The notes: a model not told the origin generated them from the sequence alone. Positions 26,673-35,626 are shown, counted from the first letter of the stretch. The stretch: DNA of 64,000 bases from UBA7657 sp049652985 (GCA_049652985.1 JBASFK010000002.1:620001-684000); one strand, 5' to 3'. A program made the numbers and translations.

Positions 26673-28454
26673 TCATTCCTCCAGATAGGAGAGTGCCGCT
26701 TTAGGATCGACAAGGCCGCTGACGACAAGGTCTACAAGACCTTCGCGGCGCGTATGAACGATTACACCCTCTTCATGGATAACTTTGTTCACGTTGCCGA
26801 TTAGGGCTTCGTAAATGTGGTTACGCTGTGCAGGGCCAAGCGTGATGAGGATGGCGTCCAGCAGAAGCGTCCGGCCGGAAATGCCCGTACGATTGCACAG
26901 ATCGCAGCCGCTGGTGTTATGGCGGCGAATTTTAATATCTTCCTTCAATCCGAAAATGTTTATTTCTTCCTGATTGAGAATTTCGTCCAGCCTGGCCTTG
27001 TGAGCGCAGCCCTGGCAGAGCGTGCGAAGAAGGCGCTGGTTGAGGATGGCGCGTACCTGTTGCGACAGGGTGTAAGTCGAGGAGCGCTCGCGTTCGGACG
27101 GCATGAGCGAGCGAAGACGCTCGAACGTCTGGAGAGCGGTGTCGGCGTGAACGGTTGAAATCACCGTGTGGCCGGATTCAGCGGCGCGAAGCGAGGTTTC
27201 CACCGTGTCGCCGTCGCGCATCTCGCCGATGATGATGTAGTCGGGATCGTGACGCATCGCGGCGCGGATGAGGTCGGCGAAGGAGCCGCCCGCCATGCCG
27301 GGGCGGACCTGCCATTGTGTCGCATAGCGGAGTTCGTATTCGATCGGATCTTCGATGGTGAGAACGTGTTTTCTGCGGCGGTCGATCTGCTGCACGCAGG
27401 CATAGAGCGTCGTTGTTTTACCGGAGCCGGTCGGGCCGGAGAGCAGGATCATGCCGCCGCCGCCCTTGATTTCCGGCGAGAGAAGTTTGGCGAGGTAATC
27501 GCCGACATCCTCGTGGCGGCGGAACAATTCATCGAAGCCTTTCAGCGCGGCGCGGTCGAGGAGACGGAGGGTGAGTTTTTCGCCGTCCTGCGCCTGCGGG
27601 CCGGCGGCGACGCGGACATCGATGGCGCGGCCCTGCCATGTGAAGCCGAAGCGACCGTCTTTTGGCGTTACACGGTCACCGAAGTTGAGGCCGGCGTCGC
27701 GTTTCAGAAGCGTGGTCAAACGCGCCATGGCTTCAGCTGGAAGCAGGTGCATGGGAATCAGGTCGCCGTCGATGCGGTACTTGATCCAGTTCGGCGCGTC
27801 GGGATTGTTGTCCTGTACCAAATGGATATCGGAAGCGCGCATCTGGAGAGCCTCGGCCATCAGGTCGCGCTGGAACTGGTTGAGCAGAAGGCCGTTATCG
27901 CTGTCGGCCAGCCAGAGCGCGAGAGTCTTCTCGCAGCGGTCGGCGGAAAGATCGTGGACGGAGCGGAGCGTGTCGGTGAGTTCCTTACGATCCCAGACCT
28001 CGATTTCCACGCGTTCGACATGGAAGCCGCAACGGTTCGCGGTGGAGAAAAGATTTTCAATCTGCCGGTTGTTGAGGTCATGCAGCGGCGCGATGCGCAG
28101 CACGCCGTCGCGCAAGCCGATAAGATGGATGGAAAGCGGCAGCCATGACTGGACAGGCAGAACGGAGCGAAGCTGGTCGCCCGTGGCGCGGTCCTTGATG
28201 CCTTCTTCTTCCTCGGTCTGTGATGGCGCTACGGCGCCAGCCATATCGAGAAGTTGTTCCGTCGAGCGTGGAATTCCCTGTTCGAGCAGAAGCACGCGTT
28301 CGCGCTGAACCATGTCGAGATAACGTTCGCGCCCTTCGCTGGAGCGGACCTTTTTACGGGCAGTGCTCTGACGGCGTTCTAAGCCGCCAGGCGGTTCCGC
28401 AACGCCCTTATTGCGCCTGTCGGTATCCTGATCGTTCGTCGTTCCGTCGGACAT
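26673..28454 (-). CDS. Assembly ATPase, GspE/PilB/PilQ family
   Basis: The 593-residue hexameric ATPase powers pilin polymerisation or pseudopilus extension. Residues 1-200 form the charged N-terminal region. The core has the N2 motif RASDIHL, Walker A GPTGSGKTTTLY, Asp box TIEDPIEY, Walker B IIIGEMRD and His box GHTVISTVHAD. A tetracysteine metal site (CQGC and CDLC) is present, as in GspE/PilB and absent from the retraction ATPase PilT. No second ATPase is nearby, so retraction by a PilT in this locus is not expected. It is the central gene of the operon. Confidence 0.94.
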   Translation of the reverse strand: MSDGTTNDQDTDRRNKGVAEPPGGLERRQSTARKKVRSSEGRERYLDMVQRERVLLLEQGIPRSTEQLLDMAGAVAPSQTEEEEGIKDRATGDQLRSVLPVQSWLPLSIHLIGLRDGVLRIAPLHDLNNRQIENLFSTANRCGFHVERVEIEVWDRKELTDTLRSVHDLSADRCEKTLALWLADSDNGLLLNQFQRDLMAEALQMRASDIHLVQDNNPDAPNWIKYRIDGDLIPMHLLPAEAMARLTTLLKRDAGLNFGDRVTPKDGRFGFTWQGRAIDVRVAAGPQAQDGEKLTLRLLDRAALKGFDELFRRHEDVGDYLAKLLSPEIKGGGGMILLSGPTGSGKTTTLYACVQQIDRRRKHVLTIEDPIEYELRYATQWQVRPGMAGGSFADLIRAAMRHDPDYIIIGEMRDGDTVETSLRAAESGHTVISTVHADTALQTFERLRSLMPSERERSSTYTLSQQVRAILNQRLLRTLCQGCAHKARLDEILNQEEINIFGLKEDIKIRRHNTSGCDLCNRTGISGRTLLLDAILITLGPAQRNHIYEALIGNVNKVIHEEGVIVHTRREGLVDLVVSGLVDPKAALSYLEE

Positions 28455-28459
28455 GAATT

Positions 28460-30100
28460 CTAACCACCGGTTTCCGTTGCCCCGGCACTGGCTGCGTCTG
28501 TATTTCCAGAAGATTCCGCACCGCCCGCGCCGCTATTCTTCGATGATGACGAAACCCGGTTAATAGAAGATAAAGAACGGTCGAAAAGAAGCAGGATTCT
28601 TTGGCCCTGATGCAAAAATTCGATGCCATTCTTCTGAATCGACGCAAACCAGGGTACGCCGCCCAAAACCAGCTCCTCATTATCGAAAACGATCCGGCTG
28701 CCGCCGGGGCCGTTGATGATGGCCCGGGTCGGAGAGAAGGATGTGATTTTATACCCATCCAGGACACTGGCCGCATTGGGCATGGAAATTTCGTAGGAGG
28801 CGCCAACCGCGCCCGCATTCCTCTGCGCGGCATCGGATTGCTGGGCAGCGATGTTCGGATCGATTGAGGGATCGAGCGGAAGCTGCACAGCTGTACCGCC
28901 GCTCAAAAGGATCGCTTTCTGGTCCTGGCTAACGGGTTGCTCTGACGCGCCCTTGATCGGCAATACCAGCACGCCGCGCGCGCCGTCATGAAGTATCTGC
29001 ACATCGTCGGTCAATGTGCCAATGCGCGTGGGTGACCACGTGATTGTCAGCGGACACGCCTCGATGGGATCGAGGACAGTCGCGGCGAGGCAACCGTCGC
29101 TTTTGAAACTCAGGCCGTTGTCACTGCCGGAGATACGGATGTCCTGGAGCGTCACGGGAGCATCGCCCGCATTGACCAGAGAAACCGTGATGGTCGAAGC
29201 GGTCTGAACGTCGGTACCGAAATCGACCAGATCCTGCGAAGCGACGAGAAGGCCGCGCCCCGGAACGGCCTGCGGAAATACTTCGGCTACGGCGACGCTT
29301 TCAGGCTTGTATTCACCGCTGAGCGGCACGCTGGTCAGACCGGCGGGGCCCGAGTGCCGGGCGACAAGCACGCCGGATGAGCGGCCTTTCATTTTCGGCG
29401 ACCATGACACGATTGCAATGCAGGCCTGGCCAGGCTCGAGTTTCTTACATTCTGTTTTGAGCGAATACCCTGCCTGGTCGCTGGCGTCGATAGCGATTGA
29501 CGCGATATCGAGCGCCGTCGAAGTGATGTTGCGCAGGATCACCGGTTCGGTCAGGGTCTGGCTGGCGTCGAGGCTTCCGAATTCGACCTTGGAGGGAATG
29601 GCTTCGATATCGCTGGCGAGAGAGTCCGCAGATTCGCCGCTGGCCTCAACCTGGCCGGAGAGAGTCGCCGAGACGAGGCGCGTCTTGCCGTTGTGGGACA
29701 TGAGCATCTCGACACGCCACGAACCGGCCTGCAAACCTTTCACCGAAAGCGCAACGGCGCACTCCGCGCCGGGAGCAAGCGCGCCGTCTTCGCACTGGTT
29801 CAGCGCGACGTTGGCGGAAACTGTGGAGGACGGGTAAAGGCGGATAAGGCCGGTCTCGACAGGCTGCGAGCCGTCGTTGCGGAAACGGACAACGACCTGC
29901 GCCGTGGCACCGGTGGGAACGGTGCCGCCATCGACGGCAGGAAGAACAGGCACCAACCCGGTGCCAGGACCGGCACCTGCGCCGTTACGGGCGCCGGGAT
30001 CGCTGAAGCCGGGATATTGCGCATGCGCAGCTGTCGCGAACAACGACAGCGCGAGCACATAAAGACCGAAATGAGAAAATCTTAAAAATCGAGGGCGCAT
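28460..30100 (-). CDS. Periplasmic protein: choice-of-anchor-D-like domains plus PilP/GspC-like C-terminus
   Basis: The 546-residue protein has a signal peptide ending TAAHA, then a Gly/Ala-rich spacer. Several immunoglobulin-like beta domains follow at about residues 60-370, with repeated motifs such as VEFGSLDASQTLTEPVILRN and VDFGTDVQTASTITVSLVN, typical of ASH/choice-of-anchor-D domains. Residues around 435-515 (DGYKITSFSPTRAIINGPGG and LVLGGVPWFASI) resemble the homology-region domain of PilP/GspC, which binds the secretin. The ATG at 30100 is chosen over 30163, because the latter lies in the upstream terminator's T-tract and would precede the signal peptide. The tail is Ser/Gly/Ala-rich. 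Confidence 0.72.
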   Translation of the reverse strand: MRPRFLRFSHFGLYVLALSLFATAAHAQYPGFSDPGARNGAGAGPGTGLVPVLPAVDGGTVPTGATAQVVVRFRNDGSQPVETGLIRLYPSSTVSANVALNQCEDGALAPGAECAVALSVKGLQAGSWRVEMLMSHNGKTRLVSATLSGQVEASGESADSLASDIEAIPSKVEFGSLDASQTLTEPVILRNITSTALDIASIAIDASDQAGYSLKTECKKLEPGQACIAIVSWSPKMKGRSSGVLVARHSGPAGLTSVPLSGEYKPESVAVAEVFPQAVPGRGLLVASQDLVDFGTDVQTASTITVSLVNAGDAPVTLQDIRISGSDNGLSFKSDGCLAATVLDPIEACPLTITWSPTRIGTLTDDVQILHDGARGVLVLPIKGASEQPVSQDQKAILLSGGTAVQLPLDPSIDPNIAAQQSDAAQRNAGAVGASYEISMPNAASVLDGYKITSFSPTRAIINGPGGSRIVFDNEELVLGGVPWFASIQKNGIEFLHQGQRILLLFDRSLSSINRVSSSSKNSGAGGAESSGNTDAASAGATETGG

Positions 30101-30162
30101 GAGACAGCTGGAATTGACAGAATACAGCGCCCCGAAAGGACGCCGTTTATATGATTCTACCA

Positions 30163-30207
30163 TAAAAAAACAAAAAGCCGGAGCCCTAAAAAAACCGGCC
30201 CGGCTTT
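30163..30207 (-). terminator. Intrinsic terminator after the secretin gene
   Basis: On the minus strand AAAGCCGG (from 30207) pairs with CCGGCTTT (to 30174) around an 18-base loop, followed by TTGTTTTTTT. It lies 22 bases after the secretin stop and before the ASH/PilP-like gene. It may act as an attenuator within the operon rather than a full stop. Confidence 0.7.
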
Positions 30208-30229
30208 ATTTCGTGTTTTGAATCAGATA

Positions 30230-31750
30230 TTAGCCGCCCGGATTTAACAGCGTGGTTGGGATCGTCCCACTGTTGAATTCTTCCGCACTGGCTCCGGCAG
30301 GGCCCGGTCCAGCGCCTGGGTCCATAGATGTGGGCGTAACGCTGCCGGAACTTTTATTTGTGTTTTCAGAAGTATAGACAATAACCCTCGGTTTCAGCAG
30401 GAATACCAGTTCGGTGTTGGAAACGGTTCCGCTGCGCGATGTCGGTATGAGCGGCTGATGGAAGCCGGGGCCACTTTCGTCGAACTGGTCGTTCTCGCGC
30501 ACCAGGCCGGCGATCAGAAGAGAGTCGCCCGGGCGAATACGGATTTGGGTGGAAAGCTCGCGCTCGGTGGTTTCAGGAAGCTGCAATGTTGTGCCATCGG
30601 CATCGAATTCCTGGAAGCGGCGGAACTCCTGCAATTCGATCTGTATCGTTCCGTAAATAGTGGCATTGTCCCACGCGCTGGCGATTGTAAGGGTGAAGCC
30701 GGTGTCGACGGAATCTGTTTCCGTGGAGACTGTGACTTCGCCGTCATCAACGGAGCGGCTAAGCGATGAGACGTAGTTGACGGTATCGGCGGCGCGTAAT
30801 GTTGCCTGCGCGCCAGAGAGGACAGTGATCTGCGGCTGCGAAATCGTTTTCACGGCGCCGTAATTCGAAATGAACTGCAACACCTGATCCCCGGCGAAAG
30901 CCACGTCGCCCGTCGTTGGAAGGCCTATGCTTACCGGCGTGAAATCAGCGCCCGTGCCGCCGGGGAAATCGATGCCGACGTTGAATTTGCCGATCGTATC
31001 AATCGCCTGCCAGTCGATGCCGGTGGCATTGTCGGAGTTGAGCGCAACCTCCCATATATAAACCTCGAATACGATCAGGGCCGTATTGGAACGGATTTTC
31101 TGAAAGTAACGCTCGGCGAGATTGGCCGTGCGGTTGGTGGCTTCGTAAATGATCGTCCGGGTGCCGGGCTCGGTGGTCGCGGAGGAACCGGTGATCGCCT
31201 GCAGGCCCGTCGCGAGAGCGCTAAGAATATCGGTCTCGCCGCCAACGGGCGGAACCGTGACAGTGAAGGTCTGCGTTTCCTTAATGACCAGCAGGCCATC
31301 TTCGTAAGAGCAATAAAGATCGGCAAGGCCGCAAACACGCTCGACCACCTTGTTCAGCGGGCCGCGCAAATTGGCAACGGTGATGGTACGGGTCAGGGCC
31401 TCGTTGGTTTCGAAGGCCAGCGGCAGTTCGTAATCGGACAGGATAAGCTGGAGCGCACCAGCCAGCGTTTCGGAACGGAGCTCAAACGGGCCGACGATTT
31501 CATCGGGCAGGCTTTCGCCGCCGTCGGTCTCAGGCACGAGAACGTCGCTGCCGAGAGGGAGATAAAGGACGCTGTCGGGTTTTTCGTTGACGGCTTCGGG
31601 CCGTTCGTTGGCCATCGTGGGAGACGGGATTTTAACGTTGCGCGCGCCGGGCACGTCGACCTGGGCGCAGGAAGCCAGAAACACAAATGAGCAGGCCAGG
31701 ACCGCTGTCCGGACAAACAAACCCTTTTTATGTTCAAAAGCGGAGAGCAT
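30230..31750 (-). CDS. Secretin lipoprotein, PilN/BfpB (type IVb pilus) type
   Basis: The 506-residue outer-membrane channel protein has a lipoprotein signal: hydrophobic stretch FVFLASC with the lipidated cysteine at residue 28. An N-domain follows (about residues 95-165, LAGALQLILSDYELPLAFE), then the secretin beta-domain with KTISQPQITVLSGAQATLRA, STQIRIRPGDSLLIAGLV and the final TELVFLLKPRVIVY. A lipidated secretin is typical of type IVb systems (R64 PilN, BfpB). The start codon overlaps the receiver gene's TAA as TAATG. Confidence 0.9.
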   Translation of the reverse strand: MLSAFEHKKGLFVRTAVLACSFVFLASCAQVDVPGARNVKIPSPTMANERPEAVNEKPDSVLYLPLGSDVLVPETDGGESLPDEIVGPFELRSETLAGALQLILSDYELPLAFETNEALTRTITVANLRGPLNKVVERVCGLADLYCSYEDGLLVIKETQTFTVTVPPVGGETDILSALATGLQAITGSSATTEPGTRTIIYEATNRTANLAERYFQKIRSNTALIVFEVYIWEVALNSDNATGIDWQAIDTIGKFNVGIDFPGGTGADFTPVSIGLPTTGDVAFAGDQVLQFISNYGAVKTISQPQITVLSGAQATLRAADTVNYVSSLSRSVDDGEVTVSTETDSVDTGFTLTIASAWDNATIYGTIQIELQEFRRFQEFDADGTTLQLPETTERELSTQIRIRPGDSLLIAGLVRENDQFDESGPGFHQPLIPTSRSGTVSNTELVFLLKPRVIVYTSENTNKSSGSVTPTSMDPGAGPGPAGASAEEFNSGTIPTTLLNPGG

Positions 31751-32142
31751 TACGAGGCACGTTCCTGAGACTGGAGGGTTCGCGTTACGGTCTTTACCAG
31801 CCTATCGCGCTGGACGGGTTTCATCAAGACCGCCGCAACACCCCATTTGCCTGCTTCGTTCAGCAGGTCGGGGTTGTTGTCGCCGGTGACGAGTATGACA
31901 GGTGTATTGAGGTCACGCGCACGCACGGCGCGGATGAATTCAAAACCGTCGATCGGCTCCATGCGCACATCGACGATCGCCAGGGCGATGCCAGGTTTCA
32001 TTTCAGCGAGTGCGGCGTTGCCGTCCTTCGTCTCCACGGCGTCGAAGCCCGCCTCGCCCAGGAAGCGGATGATCTGCATGCGCACGAAATCATTGTCTTC
32101 GACCACCAGTATTTTTTTTCTGTCCGCCTGCGCGTCCGACAT
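31750..32142 (-). CDS. Single-domain response regulator (receiver only)
   Basis: The 130-residue protein is a lone receiver domain with acidic pocket VVEDND, phospho-acceptor in AIVDVRMEPIDG (about residue 58), a threonine in ILVTGDN and the lysine in LMKPVQ. There is no output domain, so it must act by protein contact, as CheY or DivK do. I use the ATG at 32142, with AGGA six bases upstream, instead of the TTG at 32148. It is the first gene of the pilus-like operon and is translationally coupled to the secretin. Confidence 0.9.
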   Translation of the reverse strand: MSDAQADRKKILVVEDNDFVRMQIIRFLGEAGFDAVETKDGNAALAEMKPGIALAIVDVRMEPIDGFEFIRAVRARDLNTPVILVTGDNNPDLLNEAGKWGVAAVLMKPVQRDRLVKTVTRTLQSQERAS

Positions 32143-32275
32143 CGACAATCCTGTAGCAATAATTCCGTAAAGGAAAATTCAGGATCGGAGGAAACCGACC
32201 CTGTTTGAGCAAGAATAACGCCCTTATTTTAAACCAAAATGCCCCATTTAAACAACCCCAAACACCCGGTTGTGG

Positions 32276-32284
32276 TTATACACA
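32276..32284 (+). promoter_or_regulatory. Single perfect DnaA-box match
   Basis: TTATACACA matches the DnaA-box consensus TTATNCACA exactly. It lies about 20 bases before the prepilin peptidase start, between the divergent peptidase and receiver genes. A single box can occur by chance. Confidence 0.3.
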
Positions 32285-32306
32285 CAGTATTCTAATCTCA
32301 TGGGGC

Positions 32307-32819
32307 ATGTTCGAGATCCTCGCCGTCCTTGCCGTTTTTACCGCCATCGGCCTGCTTTGCGTCCTTTCGGTCATCGACCTGAAAGAGGGGCTGCTGCCGA
32401 ACGAATATGTCATGGGTCTGGCGATGACCGGCGCGGTGTTTCACCTGGCAACAGCCTGGCATTACCTGGGATTGAAGGACATGGCGCTTGGCGGGTTAAT
32501 CGGCGCGGGATTTCTGTATCTCATCCGCGAGGGCGCCAACAGGATTTACAAACAGGATGCGCTGGGGCTGGGTGATGTGAAGCTGATGGGCGCTGCCGGG
32601 ATATGGCTTGGCCCCTACTACATCCTTTTCGCGCTGACGGCGGGCGCGCTCGCGGGGCTGCTGCACGGACTCGGCCTCGCACTGCAGGTCAAAAGCGCGA
32701 CGGGCGCCATGCCGAGAATGAATTCATTGTCCCTGCCCGCCGGGCCGGGTTTTGCAATCGGGATCGTTATCGCGGGAATAATCCAGTTTCACGAACTGAT
32801 AAAGGTTTTATGGAGATGA
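32307..32819 (+). CDS. Prepilin peptidase, A24 family (CpaA/TadV/PilU-like)
   Basis: The 170-residue inner-membrane aspartic protease cleaves prepilin leaders. Both catalytic aspartates are visible: D24 in VIDLKEGLLPN and D90 in the GxGD-type motif GLGDVKLMGAAG. It has about six membrane segments and lacks the CxxC-containing methyltransferase domain of PilD, so it is the short form. A TTG at 32205 would add 34 non-hydrophobic residues; I prefer the ATG at 32307, where the first membrane helix begins, but the ribosome binding site does not decide. Divergent from the pilus-like operon, it very likely processes its two prepilins. Confidence 0.85.
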   Translation: MFEILAVLAVFTAIGLLCVLSVIDLKEGLLPNEYVMGLAMTGAVFHLATAWHYLGLKDMALGGLIGAGFLYLIREGANRIYKQDALGLGDVKLMGAAGIWLGPYYILFALTAGALAGLLHGLGLALQVKSATGAMPRMNSLSLPAGPGFAIGIVIAGIIQFHELIKVLWR

Positions 32820-34054
32820 AGAAAAAAACACTGGACGGCATAAAGGTTCTCGATCTGTCGCGTGTACTGGCGGGTCCGTACTGCACGCAGATGCTGGGCG
32901 ACCTCGGCGCGGAGATCATCAAGATCGAAAGGCCGGGCAGCGGCGACGACACGCGCTTCTGGGGGCCTCCGTTTTTGAAAGATGCGAGTGGGCGCGATAC
33001 CAACGAAAGCGCCTATTACCTTTCGATCAACCGCAATAAAAAATCAATCGCTGTCGATATCAACACCGAAGAAGGGCGTGAGATCATCCATGCGCTGCTT
33101 GAGAATTCCGATATCCTGATCGAGAATTTCAAGGCAGGGGGCCTAAAGAAATACGGGCTGGCTTATGACGATCTCAAAAAGAAATATCCGCGCCTTATTT
33201 ATTGCTCGATCACCGGCTTCGGCCAGGACGGGCCGCTGGCCGAGGAGCCCGGTTACGACCTGACGGCGCAGGCGATGGCGGGATTGATGGCCAGCACCGG
33301 CGAGCCGGACGGTCAGCCGATGAAGGTCGGCGTTGCGCTGAGCGATATTATCACCGGGCTTCATGCCGCGACCGGGATTCTGGCGGCGCTGCATGCCCGT
33401 GAAAAAACCGGGCGTGGACAGATGATCGATATCGCGCTGCTGGACTGCACGCTCGCCTCGCTGACGAACCTCGCGCAATATTTCCTCACGAGCGGCAAAC
33501 CCGCGCCGCGGCAGGGCAATGCGCATAGCACTATTGTTCCCTATCAGGCGTTTGCCACGAAAGACGGACACATCGTCGCGGCAGTCGGCAACAACGAACA
33601 GTTCGCGCGCTTCTGCAAAATTCTCGGCCACGAAGAATGGGCGAAGGATGAACGTTTCGCCAAAAACACCGCGCGCGTTATCAATCGCGGCATTCTTATT
33701 CCAATGATCGAGAGCGCGATCAAGAAAAAAACATCGGCGGAATGGATCGCGGCGATGCAGGACGCCAACGTGCCGGGTGGACCCGTCAATACGATGGACC
33801 AGGTGTTCGCGATGGACCAGATACAGCACCGGGAGATGGAAATCACGATGAAGCACCCGGCGGCGGCTCAGCCCGTGAAGCTGGTGGGCAGCCCCCTAAA
33901 ACTCTCGGAAACGCCTGTATCTTATGAGCTTGCACCGCCCACGCTCGGGCAGCATACGCAGGAAGTGCTTGAAAAAATGCTGAATTTAAGCGCAGATAGG
34001 CTGGCCCGGCTGGAAAAAGCGGGCATTATTGAAAGAGCAAAGCTGAAAAGATGA
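32810..34054 (+). CDS. CaiB/BaiF-family (class III) CoA-transferase
   Basis: The 414-residue protein transfers CoA between carboxylic acids through an aspartyl-CoA intermediate. Family motifs are LDGIKVLDLSRVLAGPYCTQ, LGAEIIKIERPGSGDDTR, the YDLTAQAMAGLM segment before STGEPDG, and a CoA-loop IDIALLDC. The catalytic aspartate is probably that of PGYDLTAQA, as in other members. Starts at 32810 or 32816 are both possible; the second overlaps the peptidase stop as ATGA. The substrate is not predictable. The gene overlaps pyrB by 4 bases. Confidence 0.92.
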   Translation: MEMKKKTLDGIKVLDLSRVLAGPYCTQMLGDLGAEIIKIERPGSGDDTRFWGPPFLKDASGRDTNESAYYLSINRNKKSIAVDINTEEGREIIHALLENSDILIENFKAGGLKKYGLAYDDLKKKYPRLIYCSITGFGQDGPLAEEPGYDLTAQAMAGLMASTGEPDGQPMKVGVALSDIITGLHAATGILAALHAREKTGRGQMIDIALLDCTLASLTNLAQYFLTSGKPAPRQGNAHSTIVPYQAFATKDGHIVAAVGNNEQFARFCKILGHEEWAKDERFAKNTARVINRGILIPMIESAIKKKTSAEWIAAMQDANVPGGPVNTMDQVFAMDQIQHREMEITMKHPAAAQPVKLVGSPLKLSETPVSYELAPPTLGQHTQEVLEKMLNLSADRLARLEKAGIIERAKLKR

Positions 34055-34962
34055 AACACCTGCTGGGCATTGGCGATTTAAGCAAGGATGAAATCGAGGA
34101 TATTCTCAGCCGCGCCGAATATTATTCCCATGCCATCGAAGAAGGAAAATGGGACCGCCGGAAACTTGAAAATAAAATCATCCTGACGTTGTTTTTCGAA
34201 GCCTCCACACGCACGCTTACGTCTTTCATCATCGCCGCGCAGCGCCTTGGCGCGAATGTCGTGACATGGAACCCGGATACAAGTTCACTGTCCAAGGGCG
34301 AGAGTTTTCTCGACACGATCGACACACTGAACGCGATGCGCCCGGACGCGGTCATCATCCGCCACAGCGAATATGGCGCGCCGGGCTTCGTCGCCAAGCG
34401 CGCGGACTGCCCGGTGATCAATGGCGGCGATTCATGGCGCGAGCACCCGACGCAGGCGCTGCTCGACGCGCTGACGCTCAAACAGAGATTCGGGAAGCTG
34501 GAAGGACTCACTTTAGCTATTATCGGCGACATCGCGCACAGCCGCGTCGCCGCTTCCAACATGATTTTACTGCGCCAGTTCGGCGTCAATGTGCGCGTGA
34601 TCGCGCCGAAGACATTAATGCCGGAGAAACTACCTGCCGAGGGCATTGAGCGCCACAACAGCCTAGCCGAAGGCCTCAAGGGCGTGGATGCGATCATGAC
34701 CATCCGCCTTCAGAAAGAGCGCATGCAGAAAAGCCTGATTGAATCCGACACGGCCTATTTCAACGAATTCGGTTTGAAGCGTTCCGTCGTCGATGCATAT
34801 TGCCCCAAGGCCGTGGTTCTTGATCCCGGCCCGCTGGTGCGCGGCGTGCACATCTCCGACGATATCGCGGAAGACCCGGACCGCAGTTTGATTTTGAAAC
34901 AGGTCGCGAATGGAATCCCCACGCGCATGGCCGTGCTCGACAGGTTGATCAGCGATGCTTGA
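34051..34962 (+). CDS. pyrB: Aspartate carbamoyltransferase catalytic subunit
   Basis: PyrB joins carbamoyl phosphate and aspartate in pyrimidine synthesis. The 303-residue sequence has the carbamoyl-phosphate motif FEASTRTLTSF at about residue 50, HPTQALLDALTL, IGDIAHSRVA, and the C-terminal DPGPLVRGVHISDDI segment. A regulatory pyrI is not seen. In many alphaproteobacteria pyrC follows pyrB, but here plsY follows directly with an 8-base overlap. Confidence 0.97.
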   Translation: MKHLLGIGDLSKDEIEDILSRAEYYSHAIEEGKWDRRKLENKIILTLFFEASTRTLTSFIIAAQRLGANVVTWNPDTSSLSKGESFLDTIDTLNAMRPDAVIIRHSEYGAPGFVAKRADCPVINGGDSWREHPTQALLDALTLKQRFGKLEGLTLAIIGDIAHSRVAASNMILLRQFGVNVRVIAPKTLMPEKLPAEGIERHNSLAEGLKGVDAIMTIRLQKERMQKSLIESDTAYFNEFGLKRSVVDAYCPKAVVLDPGPLVRGVHISDDIAEDPDRSLILKQVANGIPTRMAVLDRLISDA

Positions 34963-35626
34963 TTATATCATCATAGGCGTACTCGGTTACCTCATCGGCT
35001 CGATCCCGTTCGGATTTTTGCTGACGAAATTCGCAGGCTACGGCGACATACGCGGCATCGGCTCGGGCAATATCGGCGCGACGAACGTGCTGCGCACCGG
35101 GAACAAGCGGCTGGCCCTGCTGACGTTATTGTTAGATGGCGGTAAGGGCGCGGCGGCGATTTATCTTGCGCAGGCCGCGATGACATATGATGCATCGCTT
35201 TATGCTGCGGTCGGTGCGTTCCTCGGCCACCTGTCTCCGATCTGGCTGAAATTCAAGGGCGGCAAGGGCGTGGCGACGACGATCGGGATTTTTCTCGCGC
35301 TGCTGCCGCAGCTTGGATTGATTGTTATCCTGCTCTGGCTAGCGACGGCGCTCATTTTTCGCATGTCGTCGCTGGCGGCACTGGTTGCCATCGGGCTTTC
35401 CCCTATGGTGGCGTGGTTTCTCACGAAGAACCTGTCCGATACGGTGCATTCGCTGGACGGTTCGATCACGCTTTTAGTCAATTACCACCCGCATGTCCTA
35501 CCTTATATATGCGCGTTCATGGCCGCCCTCGTTTTCATCAAGCATAAACAGAACATTCTGCGTCTCCTGAAAGGCGAAGAGCCCAAAATAGGCAAGAAGA
35601 ATGACCCTGCCCAAACGACAGGCTGA
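34955..35626 (+). CDS. plsY: Glycerol-3-phosphate acyltransferase PlsY
   Basis: PlsY acylates glycerol-3-phosphate from acyl-phosphate, the first step of phospholipid synthesis, in the inner membrane. The 223-residue protein shows the conserved GSIPFGFLLTK, RGIGSGNIGATNVLRTGNK and KFKGGKGVATTIG motifs and several transmembrane helices. It overlaps pyrB by 8 bases and dprA by 26. The C-terminal cytosolic tail (KGEEPKIGKKND) is a little longer than usual. Confidence 0.96.
   Translation: MLDYIIIGVLGYLIGSIPFGFLLTKFAGYGDIRGIGSGNIGATNVLRTGNKRLALLTLLLDGGKGAAAIYLAQAAMTYDASLYAAVGAFLGHLSPIWLKFKGGKGVATTIGIFLALLPQLGLIVILLWLATALIFRMSSLAALVAIGLSPMVAWFLTKNLSDTVHSLDGSITLLVNYHPHVLPYICAFMAALVFIKHKQNILRLLKGEEPKIGKKNDPAQTTG

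Noticed and set aside
25584..26804. 406-codon plus-strand frame
   Set aside because: It is antisense to the GspF-like gene, with a basic, His-rich composition typical of a shadow.
27168..28148. 326-codon plus-strand frame
   Set aside because: It is antisense to the GspE/PilB ATPase, whose Walker and Cys motifs are intact.
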